A stretch of 64,000 nt of DNA from Dysgonomonas mossii (GCF_004569505.1 NZ_SPPK01000003.1:425323-489322); one strand, 5' to 3'. Counted from the stretch's first letter, positions 17,267 through 26,959 are shown. Made by a program: numbers and translations. Notes: generated by a model from the sequence alone, not told the origin.

Positions 17267-18002
17267 TTGCTTTTCCTTTCTTACGCCAGTAAAGTATTAT
17301 GAAAAATCCGGTGATCAATCCCCCTAAATGCGCAAAGTGTGCGACATTATCTCCTGCACTATTCGCAATTCCTAAAAATAGCTCAATTACTCCGTATCCT
17401 ATAACAAACCATTTTGCTTTTATCGGTATAGGTAAGAAAAGCATCATCAGCTCAACATTAGGAAATAACATACCAAAAGCAACCAATACTCCGAATACTG
17501 CACCGGAAGCTCCAACCATACTGCTGTTAACAAGTAAGTTTAATGCTCCCATGTCAGGGTCAGTATAGTTTCTGTTGCTCATCAATATACCCATTCCTTC
17601 ATTATATACCGTGGAAATGGCTTCTGCCGACATATTCGCTTCTATTGAATGGACCCTGATATATGTGATTAGCATTTGTAAAGCGGCAGCTCCAATCCCA
17701 GTCAACATATAGTAGACCAGATATCTCTTTGGTCCCCATACCATTTCAAGCGTGCGGCCAAACATATATACAGCAAACATATTGAAAAATATATGCCCCA
17801 AACTCCCATGCATAAACATATAGGTTATAATCTGGTGAGGCATGAAATGTTCTGAAGAAAAATAGTGCAGAGCAAGATAATTACTCATATTAAGCCTGCT
17901 GCCTAATAATTCATCAGCAATCCAAACTAAGAAGTTGATAATTATGAGATTTCGGGTAACTACCGGAATCGAACTCATGAATCCCGAGCTATTTTGATTC
18001 AT
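17241..18002 (-). CDS. Rhomboid-family intramembrane serine protease (first of tandem pair)
   Basis: A 253-residue rhomboid: HIFFNMFAVYMFG (His/Asn helix), catalytic serine in MVGASGAVFGV and catalytic histidine in NVAHFAHLGGLITG. Six or more hydrophobic segments fill the sequence. An insertion of about 40 residues (SIEANMSAEAIST and following) sits before the catalytic serine helix. It is the first gene of a minus-strand operon led by a -7 element at 18034-18041. The neighbouring paralogue at 16382 is only distantly similar, which argues against recent duplication. Confidence 0.93.
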   Translation of the reverse strand: MNQNSSGFMSSIPVVTRNLIIINFLVWIADELLGSRLNMSNYLALHYFSSEHFMPHQIITYMFMHGSLGHIFFNMFAVYMFGRTLEMVWGPKRYLVYYMLTGIGAAALQMLITYIRVHSIEANMSAEAISTVYNEGMGILMSNRNYTDPDMGALNLLVNSSMVGASGAVFGVLVAFGMLFPNVELMMLFLPIPIKAKWFVIGYGVIELFLGIANSAGDNVAHFAHLGGLITGFFIILYWRKKGKANGHNFREY

Positions 18003-18033
18003 CTTGATATCTTGTTTTTTTGTTTCAAAAGCC

Positions 18034-18041
18034 CAAAATTA
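18034..18041 (-). promoter_or_regulatory. -7 element for the rhomboid operon
   Basis: CAAAATTA on the plus strand is TAATTTTG on the minus strand, a match to TAnnTTTG, 32 bp before the start at 18002. Confidence 0.6.
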
Positions 18042-18146
18042 CAGATATTTTTTGTTTTTCTTGAGGAAAATCACTTTACGTTTAGATATTTTCTGAATTC
18101 TAATGAGTTTTTCCTATTTTTTTTTATGATTATTAAATAAAACACT

Positions 18147-18154
18147 TATATTTG
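18147..18154 (+). promoter_or_regulatory. -7 element for the HU gene
   Basis: TATATTTG, about 78 bp before the HU start, giving an AT-rich leader of roughly 70 nt. Confidence 0.6.
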
Positions 18155-18231
18155 AGTGCCAGAACTAGAAATGTATTCAAAAAACAATTCGGTTATATAA
18201 TGTTTAATTAAATCATTTACATTCAATTATT

Positions 18232-18498
18232 ATGAACAAGACAGAACTTATCAATGCAATTGCTGAAAAATCAGGATTGAGCAAAGTTGATTCTAAAAAA
18301 GCTCTTGAAGCCTTTATTGAATCAGTAACAGAAGAAGTGAAAAAAGATGGCAAAGTAGCCCTAGTTGGTTTCGGTACATTCTCTGTAACTCAAAAAGCAG
18401 CAAGAAAAGGAATTAACCCTAGAACTAAAGCTGTTATCAATATCCCGGCTAAGAAAACTGTTAAGTTTAAAGCTGGTGCTGATTTAGCTGCACTATAA
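18232..18498 (+). CDS. hup: HU-family DNA-binding protein
   Basis: An 88-residue nucleoid protein of the HU/IHF family that bends and compacts DNA as a dimer. The N-terminal helices start MNKTELINAIAEKSGLSK, the beta arm follows VGFGTFSV, and the arm tip carries the DNA-intercalating proline in GINPRTKAV. The length is exactly that of bacterial HU. It is monocistronic, with a promoter at 18147 and a terminator at 18521. Confidence 0.97.
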   Translation: MNKTELINAIAEKSGLSKVDSKKALEAFIESVTEEVKKDGKVALVGFGTFSVTQKAARKGINPRTKAVINIPAKKTVKFKAGADLAAL

Positions 18499-18520
18499 TT
18501 GATTAAAAAAAAGAAAAAAG

Positions 18521-18551
18521 AAGTAGGGAATAATCTTTCCTACTTTTTTTA
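18521..18551 (+). terminator. Intrinsic terminator after HU
   Basis: AAGTAGGGAA (18521-18530) pairs with TTTCCTACTT (18536-18545) with one G-T and runs into T's up to about 18550. Confidence 0.85.
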
Positions 18552-18585
18552 TGCCCTAAAACTACCTTATAGGGTACTTTTTTCT

Positions 18586-18593
18586 TAGCTTTG
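18586..18593 (+). promoter_or_regulatory. -7 element for argS with extended TTTGCAACC motif
   Basis: TAGCTTTG followed by CAACCTGAATA, 31 bp before the argS start. The same extended sequence appears at the rpmH, rpsU and asd promoters. Confidence 0.7.
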
Positions 18594-18624
18594 CAACCTG
18601 AATAAGTAATTTTCAAAATCATAT

Positions 18625-20418
18625 ATGAAGCTAGAGATAAGATTACAGGAGGTAATAATTAATGCCATAGACTCACTCTATGGACAAGTGGTGACAGTAG
18701 GGCAGCTTTCTTTACAAAAAACAAAGAAAGAGTTCGAAGGTCACTATACTTTAGTTGTATTTCCTTTTCTGAAAATGTCGAAGAAAGGACCTGAGCAGAC
18801 AGCCCAGGAGATAGGAGAGTGGCTTAAAGCGAATGCATCGGAGGTAAGTAGCTTTAATGTGATCAAAGGATTTCTTAATCTTACCATTGCTACTACTTGC
18901 TGGATTGATGTGTTAAATGAAGTTCATGCCGCAGAAAATTATGGCATAACAAAGGCTGATGATAATTCTCCTTTGGTAATGGTAGAATATTCATCTCCAA
19001 ATACAAACAAACCTCTACATCTGGGGCATATACGAAACAACCTGTTGGGATTTGCTCTGTCCGAAGTGTTAAAAGCAAATGGAAACAGAGTTGTAAAAAC
19101 AAATATAGTAAATGATAGGGGAATCCATATCTGTAAATCGATGCTCGCTTGGCAGAAATGGGGAAATGGAGAAACTCCTGAATCTAGTGGCAAGAAAGGC
19201 GATCACCTCGTTGGTGATTACTATGTAATGTTCGATAAACATTACAAAGCAGAACTTGCCGAACTACAATCTAAAGGTCTGTCTAAAGAAGAGGCCGAGG
19301 CTCAGTCTACATTGATGGCCGAGGCTCGCAATATGCTTCGTCTTTGGGAGGCCGGAGACCTTGAAGTAGTTTCGTTGTGGGAAAATATGAATAGTTGGGT
19401 TTATGCCGGATTTGACGAAACATATAAGCGTCTGGGCGTAGACTTTGATAAGATATACTACGAGTCTCAAACTTATCTAGACGGTAAGGAAACTGTACTT
19501 GAAGGTTTGCAAAAGAATATCTTTTATAAGAAAGAGGATGGTTCTGTATGGGCAGATCTTACAGCAGATGGATTAGATCACAAGCTACTGCTCCGTAGCG
19601 ATGGTACTTCTGTGTATATGACACAGGATATAGGAACGGCTAAGTTGCGCTTTGATGATTTTCCGATCAATACAATGGTATATGTTGTAGGTAATGAGCA
19701 AAATTATCACTTCCAGGTGCTGTCTATCCTTTTAGATAAATTAGGCTTTGAGTTTGGGAAAGGCTTGGTGCATTTCTCTTATGGAATGGTGGAATTGCCC
19801 GAAGGCAAAATGAAATCGCGTGAAGGTACTGTTGTAGATGCCGACGATCTGGTTGATGAAATGATTGCAACAGCAAAAGAAACATCGCAAGAGCTTGGTA
19901 AGCTAGATGGGGTAAGTGAAGAAGAGGCTAATAATATTGCCCGTATGGTGGGTATGGGTGCTCTGAAATACTTTATCTTGAAAGTAGACCCTAAAAAGAA
20001 TATGACTTTCAATCCAAAAGAATCGATTGATTTTAATGGTAATACAGGTCCGTTTATTCAATATACACATGCTCGTATACAATCGATACTGCGTAAGGCT
20101 GCAGAACAAGCAATCTCTATTCCGACAACACTCTCTGCTGATATCTCGCTAAGTGTAAAAGAAGAAGGGCTTGTGCAACAAGTTGCTGAATACGAATCAA
20201 TTGTAAAACAGGCGGGAGATGAATATAATCCGGCTCTGATAGCAAATTATATATATGATTTGGTAAAAGAATACAATCAGTTTTACCATGACTATACTAT
20301 CCTAAAAGAAGAAAATGCAGATTTGAAGAATTTCAGGCTGATACTTTCCGATAACGTAGGGCGTGTAGTGAAAAGTGGAATGTCTCTCTTGGGTATTGAA
20401 GTTCCCGACAGAATGTAA
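18625..20418 (+). CDS. argS: Arginyl-tRNA synthetase
   Basis: Class I aminoacyl-tRNA synthetase (597 aa) charging tRNA-Arg. The N-terminal additional domain (residues 1-110) is followed by the HIGH motif as HLGH (NTNKPLHLGHIRNN). The second signature is KMKSREGTVV, a usual ArgRS variant of KMSKS. The C-terminal helical DALR domain contains FYHDYTIL and closes with LGIEVPDRM, the conserved end of ArgRS. It has its own promoter and a bidirectional terminator after it. Confidence 0.98.
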   Translation: MKLEIRLQEVIINAIDSLYGQVVTVGQLSLQKTKKEFEGHYTLVVFPFLKMSKKGPEQTAQEIGEWLKANASEVSSFNVIKGFLNLTIATTCWIDVLNEVHAAENYGITKADDNSPLVMVEYSSPNTNKPLHLGHIRNNLLGFALSEVLKANGNRVVKTNIVNDRGIHICKSMLAWQKWGNGETPESSGKKGDHLVGDYYVMFDKHYKAELAELQSKGLSKEEAEAQSTLMAEARNMLRLWEAGDLEVVSLWENMNSWVYAGFDETYKRLGVDFDKIYYESQTYLDGKETVLEGLQKNIFYKKEDGSVWADLTADGLDHKLLLRSDGTSVYMTQDIGTAKLRFDDFPINTMVYVVGNEQNYHFQVLSILLDKLGFEFGKGLVHFSYGMVELPEGKMKSREGTVVDADDLVDEMIATAKETSQELGKLDGVSEEEANNIARMVGMGALKYFILKVDPKKNMTFNPKESIDFNGNTGPFIQYTHARIQSILRKAAEQAISIPTTLSADISLSVKEEGLVQQVAEYESIVKQAGDEYNPALIANYIYDLVKEYNQFYHDYTILKEENADLKNFRLILSDNVGRVVKSGMSLLGIEVPDRM

Positions 20419-20442
20419 AGCTGACAAGATAAAAACGAAACT

Positions 20443-20475
20443 AAAAAGAGGTTACTTATTCAGTAGCCTCTTTTT
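20443..20475. terminator. Bidirectional terminator between argS and a convergent lipoprotein gene
   Basis: AAAAAGAGGTTACT (20443-20456) pairs with AGTAGCCTCTTTTT (20462-20475) with one G-T. The A-run before and T-run after let it work on both strands; its right arm lies within the last codons of the minus-strand gene. Confidence 0.85.
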
Positions 20476-21523
20476 CTATATCATAATCCTCATTCACCGG
20501 AGGATCTATTCCCAATTGCTTATACAGCTTGTTTTTGTCTAAATTTCTTTTTGTCAGAGTTTCCTTATAAAAAAAGACTTGTGAGGCAAGATCTGAATTG
20601 CTTTTTTGGGGTAAGAGATCGTAGGCTATATTGATCCATGCTAATGCATTTTCTATATCATCGAGGTTCTCATTGGCCAGAGCTATATTCGATGCAAGTC
20701 GTATTTTTTTGTTCGTATTCTTCTCCTTGTCATACAATTCACTCCAAATGTCAGCTGCTTCTTGCCATTTTCCGGCTAAAACCATGTTGGTCGCCTCTCT
20801 CATCCCTTTAGAGCTATCCGAATAATACCAACGGTTATCTGTTTTCCACGAAGGAACAATAGAGGAGGTGACTGCGTCGGCCGCTTTCATGGTTATCTCG
20901 GTTACCAGATCGTTGATTTCCGGAATATTGTTTTTCATGTTATTCCAAGAAACAGAAGACTCTCTGAAAAGACTATCTACATATGCTATAGGAGGAGCCA
21001 GTAGACTGCCATCCAGACTGTAGGCTTTGAGCAATACTCCGATTTGTGAACTCAAGATGCTGTAATTATTAAAGTATTCTACATTCACCGATTCTAATGA
21101 TGCCGATGCAATGAATAAATCAAGTGAAAGTAAAACATCTGCATTTTGTTCTTTGCATATCGTTTGTACCTTCCTTGCCGATAATGATCTGACTTCATTT
21201 GCTGCACCGCCATTGGTTGGGTATGGATAGAGTTCTACTTTCGAGAAATAATTTTCTTCACTCAGATATTGCCGCAAAGAGTTTGTGAATATGGCTTTTG
21301 CTGTATCTGTGGGCATTACAGAAGAATCTTTAAGAGCCTCTCCGTTTGCCTCTACTCCCTCGCTCGATTGTGAAGCACTATTGTTGACTATCACAATGTT
21401 TTTTTGTTGAGGGTTTTCGAAAGAAATTAGTGCAGGTTCACGTACTTCGATTGAAACAAGGTTCGTCACCGTGCAAGAGGAAATAAGAATAATACAAAAA
21501 AAGATGAATATATATTTTGTCAT
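20456..21523 (-). CDS. Lipoprotein with C-terminal TPR-like region (DUF6340-like)
   Basis: A 355-residue lipoprotein: signal peptide, lipobox ISSC with the lipidated Cys near residue 17, then the stretch VSIEVREPALISF. The C-terminal third (GKWQEAADIWSELYDKE, RLASNIALANENL, ALAWINIAYDLL) looks like TPR helices. I recall this architecture from the Bacteroidota-restricted family DUF6340; that name is from memory and the function is unknown. It is a single gene from a promoter at 21551-21558, divergent from the helicase. Confidence 0.72.
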   Translation of the reverse strand: MTKYIFIFFCIILISSCTVTNLVSIEVREPALISFENPQQKNIVIVNNSASQSSEGVEANGEALKDSSVMPTDTAKAIFTNSLRQYLSEENYFSKVELYPYPTNGGAANEVRSLSARKVQTICKEQNADVLLSLDLFIASASLESVNVEYFNNYSILSSQIGVLLKAYSLDGSLLAPPIAYVDSLFRESSVSWNNMKNNIPEINDLVTEITMKAADAVTSSIVPSWKTDNRWYYSDSSKGMREATNMVLAGKWQEAADIWSELYDKEKNTNKKIRLASNIALANENLDDIENALAWINIAYDLLPQKSNSDLASQVFFYKETLTKRNLDKNKLYKQLGIDPPVNEDYDIEKEATE

Positions 21524-21550
21524 AGCGGTCTAAGTTATGAACTAGTGATA

Positions 21551-21558
21551 CAAAAATA
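21551..21558 (-). promoter_or_regulatory. -7 element for the minus-strand lipoprotein gene
   Basis: CAAAAATA on plus is TATTTTTG on minus, 28 bp before the start at 21523. It lies five bases from the plus-strand element for the helicase. Confidence 0.6.
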
Positions 21559-21563
21559 AGAGT

Positions 21564-21571
21564 TATATTTG
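21564..21571 (+). promoter_or_regulatory. -7 element for the helicase gene
   Basis: TATATTTG, 28 bp before the helicase ATG. The two divergent -7 boxes are nearly adjacent, so their upstream polymerase footprints overlap. Confidence 0.6.
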
Positions 21572-21599
21572 TAAATACGATTGAAAATATTACCAAATA

Positions 21600-23753
21600 A
21601 TGGATGTGTCTGTCAACAAGGTCTTTGAATTGGCAAGTGATATTGTCAAACATACATCTCAGTCGGTTTTCCTGACAGGAAAGGCCGGAACGGGAAAGAC
21701 CACCTTTTTGCATCATATACGTAAAACAATAGATAAGAATGTGATCGTTGCAGCCCCAACAGGTGTTGCAGCCATCAATGCGGGAGGTGTAACTTTGCAT
21801 TCATTGCTACAACTCCCGTTCGAGCCATTTATTCCGAACTTCGAAGGGAAAAAAAAGCTGGATTATCACTTCAAGCTTCGCAAATCGAAAATAGAGATGC
21901 TGCGAGAACTCGATCTGTTGATTATCGACGAAGTAAGTATGCTTCGTGCCGATATGCTTGATGCTATCGACTACATGCTTCGCAGGTACCGTAACAATCA
22001 GCAGCCATTCGGAGGGGTTCAGATACTTTTTATTGGAGATATGTTTCAGCTTCCTCCTGTGGTACAAACCGCAGAATGGGAACAATTGAAGCATTACTAT
22101 CCATCACCTTTCTTCTTTCATGCGCAGGTACTGGATAATTATCCATTACTTTATATAGAGTTAAAAAAGATATACCGGCAGCAAGACCAGCGATTTATAG
22201 ATATCCTCAATCGTGTGAGGAATAACTGTACCACTTCACAAGATTTACACATATTAAACCAAAAATATAACCCTGCTTTCAGACCTGTTAAAGGTGATAG
22301 TTACGTTACGCTATGTACTCATAACTATAAAACTGACCGCATTAACAATGAAGAACTGGCACAGCTACCGGGCAAAGGTTATGTCTTTAAAGGAGAGATA
22401 AAAGGAGATTTTTCTGAAAATTCTTTACCTACCGAATGTGAACTTCTTCTGAAAGAAGGAGCTCAGGTTATGTTTGTGAAAAACGATGTTGGCGAAAATC
22501 GTCGATATTATAATGGTAAGCTGGCTACAGTGACGCAATTGAAAGAAGATTATATCCTTGTCAGATTCGAAAATGGAGACGAAATGGAACTGGAGCCTGA
22601 CTCGTGGGTAAATGTTCGTTATTCGTTGAATGAGGAGTCGGGCGAAATAGAGGAAGAAGAGTTAGGCTCTTTTACGCAATATCCTATACGTTTGGCTTGG
22701 GCGATAACCATTCATAAAAGCCAGGGGTTGACTTTCGATAGGGTAATAATTGATGCCGGACAGGCTTTTGCAGCCGGACAGGTATATGTGGCACTTAGCC
22801 GTTGTACGTCGTTGGATGGTATTGTACTATATTCTCCTATAACCCAGCAAAGCATAAGTACTGATCCGTATGCTATAGAGTTTGCAAAAAAAGAACAGGA
22901 TATAGTCTATCTGGACGGGATACTGCAAAAAGAGAAACCTCGTTACTGTGCGAAGCAATTAGTCAGATATTTTGATTGGACGCCTTTTATTCGAAGCCTT
23001 CATTCATTGAATGAGCTGGCCGCTGAAAAGAAGATCCCCGAAAAAGAAGAGGTACAGTCTATGATTGCTCAAATGTGTAGTAAAGCGATTGAGCAGCAAG
23101 AGATAGCACAGAGCTTTATAAAAGAGCTGAATTATATATTATCTGCTCCCAATCCTGATCTGACAAGATTGAAAGATAGAGTACAAAAAGCAGCTGTATA
23201 TTTCCATAAAGATGTTTCTGAATGCATTATTTCTCCATTGATGCTGCATTTGGAGAGATTCAAAACGAAGTCGAAAGTAAAGGCATACTTAAATAAAGCC
23301 AACGAGGTTTACAATACATTGCTCAAGCTGCTATCACGCATAGAGCATATCAACTATGGAAATATAAACCTAACAGAGGAATTAATCTTCTCGAAGGTAG
23401 AAGTTCCTTCCGAAAATGTTGCTTCATCGGAAAAAGTGAAGCCTCAAAAAGGGGATAGCCATCGGCTCTCATTGTCTCTCTTTACGGAAGGAAAATCGGT
23501 GAAAGAGATTGCCGCAGAGAGAAATCTTTCGCCCACTACCATAGAGGGGCATCTTGTGAGCTTTATCCTTACCGGAGAGTTGGATGTTTTAGAGTTAGTT
23601 CCCGATAACAAAGTGCAATATATGCTTCCTGTAATCAAAAAGATGGGTGTAAAATCCTCTTTGTCCGACATCAAGGAGAAGTTACCTAAAGAATGCTCAT
23701 ACCTGGATATAAAAGCCGTAATTAATTACATTAAATATCTTGAAGGGAGATAA
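21600..23753 (+). CDS. Pif1/RecD-like superfamily 1B DNA helicase with C-terminal helix-turn-helix
   Basis: A 717-residue helicase. Walker A is residues 27-34 (GKAGTGKT), followed by AAPTGVAAINAGGVTLHSL (motif Ia, typical of Pif1), Walker B LLIIDEVSML, and IHKSQGLTFDRVIIDAG with YVALSRCTS for the C-terminal motor domain. Residues 620-670 (LFTEGKSVKEIAAERNLSPT) form a helix-turn-helix of the type found at the end of RecQ-like helicases. Pif1-type enzymes act 5' to 3' on replication forks, G-quadruplexes or R-loops; the precise role here is not known. Single gene, divergent from the lipoprotein. Confidence 0.9.
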   Translation: MDVSVNKVFELASDIVKHTSQSVFLTGKAGTGKTTFLHHIRKTIDKNVIVAAPTGVAAINAGGVTLHSLLQLPFEPFIPNFEGKKKLDYHFKLRKSKIEMLRELDLLIIDEVSMLRADMLDAIDYMLRRYRNNQQPFGGVQILFIGDMFQLPPVVQTAEWEQLKHYYPSPFFFHAQVLDNYPLLYIELKKIYRQQDQRFIDILNRVRNNCTTSQDLHILNQKYNPAFRPVKGDSYVTLCTHNYKTDRINNEELAQLPGKGYVFKGEIKGDFSENSLPTECELLLKEGAQVMFVKNDVGENRRYYNGKLATVTQLKEDYILVRFENGDEMELEPDSWVNVRYSLNEESGEIEEEELGSFTQYPIRLAWAITIHKSQGLTFDRVIIDAGQAFAAGQVYVALSRCTSLDGIVLYSPITQQSISTDPYAIEFAKKEQDIVYLDGILQKEKPRYCAKQLVRYFDWTPFIRSLHSLNELAAEKKIPEKEEVQSMIAQMCSKAIEQQEIAQSFIKELNYILSAPNPDLTRLKDRVQKAAVYFHKDVSECIISPLMLHLERFKTKSKVKAYLNKANEVYNTLLKLLSRIEHINYGNINLTEELIFSKVEVPSENVASSEKVKPQKGDSHRLSLSLFTEGKSVKEIAAERNLSPTTIEGHLVSFILTGELDVLELVPDNKVQYMLPVIKKMGVKSSLSDIKEKLPKECSYLDIKAVINYIKYLEGR

Positions 23754-23756
23754 GAC

Positions 23757-24410
23757 CTATAGAATAGTGTATATGGCAATGATGTGACATAGACTTCCCA
23801 TCAGAACGAATACATGAAAGACAGTGTGCATGTATTTTTTCTTTGTCCACGAATAAAATAACGCTCCTATCACATACGATACGCCTCCTGCAATGAGCCA
23901 ATATAGCGCATCGATTTGACCTGTTTGAGATAGCACATCGTAAAGGGGCTTAAATGCAACGAGGATAGCACCACCCATCAGTACAAAGCAGACTGTTTCT
24001 AAGTTGCTATGTTTCTTTAAGTTGGTAAAGCTCATGATCAGCCCTGTAATAGCGGCAATACAGATGAAGGCAAAAAGGCTCCAGCCCCATGCGCTTTCAT
24101 TGCGAAGCACGATTAGTGTAAAAGGAACATAAGTACCCGCTATATGCAAATAGATAGCGCTATGATCGAATTTACGAAGCAGACTTTTTCGCTTTTCATG
24201 TGTGCATCCGTGATAGCAAGTAGATGTGATATAAGATGCCAGCATCCCGAACAAATAACCGATAACACTACCGATAGCCCAATTGTTCCCACTGTTGATG
24301 GCGGCGGAGAGTAGTACGAAACCCGCTGCAATTCCCATTAGTATGCCTAATCCGTGAGATACGGTATTTGCGATTTCTTCTCCACGTGTATAATATTTAG
24401 CTGTACTCAT
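23757..24410 (-). CDS. Hemolysin III family (PAQR-like) membrane protein
   Basis: Seven-helix membrane protein of the YqfA/hemolysin III family (PAQR superfamily). Conserved metal-binding positions are visible: NTVSHGLGILMG near the N-terminus, the cysteine/histidine-containing TSTCYHGC and FDHSAIYLHIAGTY in the middle, and MHTVFHVFVLMGSLCHIIAIY at the C-terminus. I choose the ATG at 24410 (MSTAKYYTRGEE), 217 aa; an upstream ATG at 24476 would add 22 polar residues not expected in the family. The in vivo function of bacterial members is uncertain, and hemolytic activity should not be assumed. It converges with the helicase, the two stops being 3 bp apart. Confidence 0.88.
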   Translation of the reverse strand: MSTAKYYTRGEEIANTVSHGLGILMGIAAGFVLLSAAINSGNNWAIGSVIGYLFGMLASYITSTCYHGCTHEKRKSLLRKFDHSAIYLHIAGTYVPFTLIVLRNESAWGWSLFAFICIAAITGLIMSFTNLKKHSNLETVCFVLMGGAILVAFKPLYDVLSQTGQIDALYWLIAGGVSYVIGALFYSWTKKKYMHTVFHVFVLMGSLCHIIAIYTIL

Positions 24411-24546
24411 TTTTATAATTTCTTTCTCCAAATTGAAGGTTTGGAAATTTTGTGCAAGATAAGGATTTGTTTCCAAATCACTAGAAGTAGTGATTGAAGG
24501 ATATTATAAAAATATGTTTCTTTGTTTTTTTTTATAAATAGAATCT

Positions 24547-26850
24547 ATGAAATTATATAACTCTACTAAAAAATTATTTCTTACTGTATCTTTATTATTC
24601 TCTTTCTTATTTGTGCTAGGCAAAGGTGAAATGCCCAAAGATACGCTCTATACAGAATTGAAGTATGATATTGTTGTTCTCTCATCTACAAAAGAGACAA
24701 ATAGTTTGAAATCGCTTCCGGCAGCAGTCTCGGTTTTCTCGCCTAAAAATTTGGACGGCTTGCAAGTGCATTCTATCAAAGACCTGAGTGCGATAGTACC
24801 GAATTATTTTGCTGCTGACTATGGTTCTAAAATGACAGCCCCGCTTTATATAAGAGGTGTCGGCGCACGTTCGGGTGAGCAAACAGTAAGTATGTATGTG
24901 GATAATATTCCTTATTTCAATACAACTTCGTTTGATTCTGAATTGTTTGATATTCAGCGTGTAGAAGTGCTGAGGGGAACACAAGGTACATTGTATGGAC
25001 GTAATGCGATGGGCGGAATTATCAATGTTTATACTTATTCACCACTAACTTACGAAGGAACGACAATAAAAATAGGGGGCGGTAATCATGGCCAGTTTTC
25101 GGGAAACGCTTCACACTATCAGCGGATAAATAGTAAAATGGGATTTTCTGTCGGAGGTTACTACAAACAAGATGATGGTTATTTTAAGAATCTGTTTACC
25201 GGCAAAAAGGTCGATGATATGAAAAATGCGGGAGGACGTGCCAAGTTTGTTTGGGATATTAATCCACGTTTGTCTGCTACCTATTCTGTAAGTTTCGACT
25301 ATGTAGATCAGGGGGCATTTCCGTATGCCAATATAGAGACAGAAGAGGTTGATTATAATTCTGATAGCTATTACAAAAGAAAACTATTGACAAACGGGTT
25401 AGCGCTTCGCTATACCGGTCAGGGCTATGAGATTAACTCTACAACGGGCTATCAGTATCTGAACGATGATATGAACATGGATCAGGATTATACAAGATTG
25501 TCTATGTTTCAAATTAATCAGAAACAAAGACAAAATTCACTAAGCCAGGAAGTCACAATAAAATCTACTAAGCCTTCTGATTATCAATGGTCGTTTGGCG
25601 GATATGGGTTTTATGACTACTTGCATACCACTCCTCCAGTATATATGATGTCGGATGGAATTCAGAAGTATTTGCAGGCTCCATTAACGGCTGTTGATGC
25701 TCCAATTACTTTTACGGATGATCAGATAGACCTGAATGGACAATATAAACGTCCGACTTATGGCTTAGCTGCTTTTCATCAGTCAACATTCAATAATTTG
25801 TTCAAAGCAAAGGGGCTATCCCTTACTTTAGGTTTGCGTATCGATTATGAAAAAACAAAGCTGGACTACAATGCTGAAACTGTAGCTAACTTTGATGTGA
25901 AGATACCCAACTCACCGATGCCTCCAATGTCTTTTGCAGCGGATACTGCCATTGTAGGTACTAATTATAAAGATTTTTTGGAATTTCTGCCTAAAGCCGT
26001 ATTAAAATATCAGATAAATGAAAACTCATTTGTATATGGTTCAGCTTCGCGCGGCTACAAAGCAGGAGGACATAATATTCAGATATTTGCCGATCTTCTG
26101 CAAGAAGCCCTCGAAGCTAAAATGATGGGTATGCTACCACCGAGTATGGGGGGCGGTCATTCTGCATCTGCCGGTACACCAGTTAACAACCGTATCTCTT
26201 ATAATCCTGAATATAGCTGGAGTTATGAACTTGGCGGACAAGTTGATATTATAGAAAATTCGTTGCAGGCAAACTTTGCCGTATATTATATGGATATACG
26301 TGATGTACAGATTACCCAGTTTGTAAACAACCGGGGGGGACGTATGGTAAGCAATGCCGGTAAAGCAGAAAGTAAAGGTTTTGAAATCGGCTTGAAGGCC
26401 CGCCCTTGTAAAGGTTTTTATCTTTATGCGAATTATGGCTTGGCTGATGCTACATTCAAGGATAATAAAGTAAGGAATAGTGCGGGAGAAGTTGTAAAAG
26501 ACTATACAGGCAATCATATTCCTTTTGCTCCCGGTTCTACATTCAGCATTGGCGGCAGTGTTTCGTATGATTTCAAACAGAATACATTGCTGGATAGAAT
26601 AACCTTCGATACCAATTTTGCAGGAATCGGAAAAACTTATTGGGCTGAAGATAATGTGATGTCGCAAGGATTTTACGGAACACTCAATGCTAACCTCACT
26701 CTAGAAAAAAATATATTCTCATTAGAATTCTGGGGTAAAAATATTCTCGATCGTGATTACAATACATTTTTGTTTGGATCAGATAGTAAATATTTTGCTC
26801 AGAAAGGAAAACCTATGCGTTGGGGTGCATCTTTGATAATAAAGTTGTAA
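24547..26850 (+). CDS. TonB-dependent outer-membrane receptor
   Basis: A 767-residue outer-membrane receptor with a signal peptide, a plug domain (SLPAAVSVFSPKNL, PLYIRGVGAR, VEVLRGTQGTLYGRNAMGG) and a 22-strand barrel ending in WGASLIIKL with the C-terminal hydrophobic residue. It lacks the N-terminal carboxypeptidase-like repeat of SusC proteins and has no SusD neighbour, so it resembles siderophore, cobalamin or metal receptors more than glycan importers. A loop near residues 520-545 is rich in Met and Gly (LEAKMMGMLPPSMGGGH), which could bind a metal (speculative). Divergent from the hemolysin III gene; likely monocistronic. Confidence 0.93.
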   Translation: MKLYNSTKKLFLTVSLLFSFLFVLGKGEMPKDTLYTELKYDIVVLSSTKETNSLKSLPAAVSVFSPKNLDGLQVHSIKDLSAIVPNYFAADYGSKMTAPLYIRGVGARSGEQTVSMYVDNIPYFNTTSFDSELFDIQRVEVLRGTQGTLYGRNAMGGIINVYTYSPLTYEGTTIKIGGGNHGQFSGNASHYQRINSKMGFSVGGYYKQDDGYFKNLFTGKKVDDMKNAGGRAKFVWDINPRLSATYSVSFDYVDQGAFPYANIETEEVDYNSDSYYKRKLLTNGLALRYTGQGYEINSTTGYQYLNDDMNMDQDYTRLSMFQINQKQRQNSLSQEVTIKSTKPSDYQWSFGGYGFYDYLHTTPPVYMMSDGIQKYLQAPLTAVDAPITFTDDQIDLNGQYKRPTYGLAAFHQSTFNNLFKAKGLSLTLGLRIDYEKTKLDYNAETVANFDVKIPNSPMPPMSFAADTAIVGTNYKDFLEFLPKAVLKYQINENSFVYGSASRGYKAGGHNIQIFADLLQEALEAKMMGMLPPSMGGGHSASAGTPVNNRISYNPEYSWSYELGGQVDIIENSLQANFAVYYMDIRDVQITQFVNNRGGRMVSNAGKAESKGFEIGLKARPCKGFYLYANYGLADATFKDNKVRNSAGEVVKDYTGNHIPFAPGSTFSIGGSVSYDFKQNTLLDRITFDTNFAGIGKTYWAEDNVMSQGFYGTLNANLTLEKNIFSLEFWGKNILDRDYNTFLFGSDSKYFAQKGKPMRWGASLIIKL

Positions 26851-26959
26851 TTTAGTCTCATAAAATAATTTGTGAAAGAAGCTCGAAGATTTAGAGATGT
26901 TGAATCTTTAGTTTTTGTAGTTTTAAATTGAGGGACATAAAATTATAATAATAAAAAAT

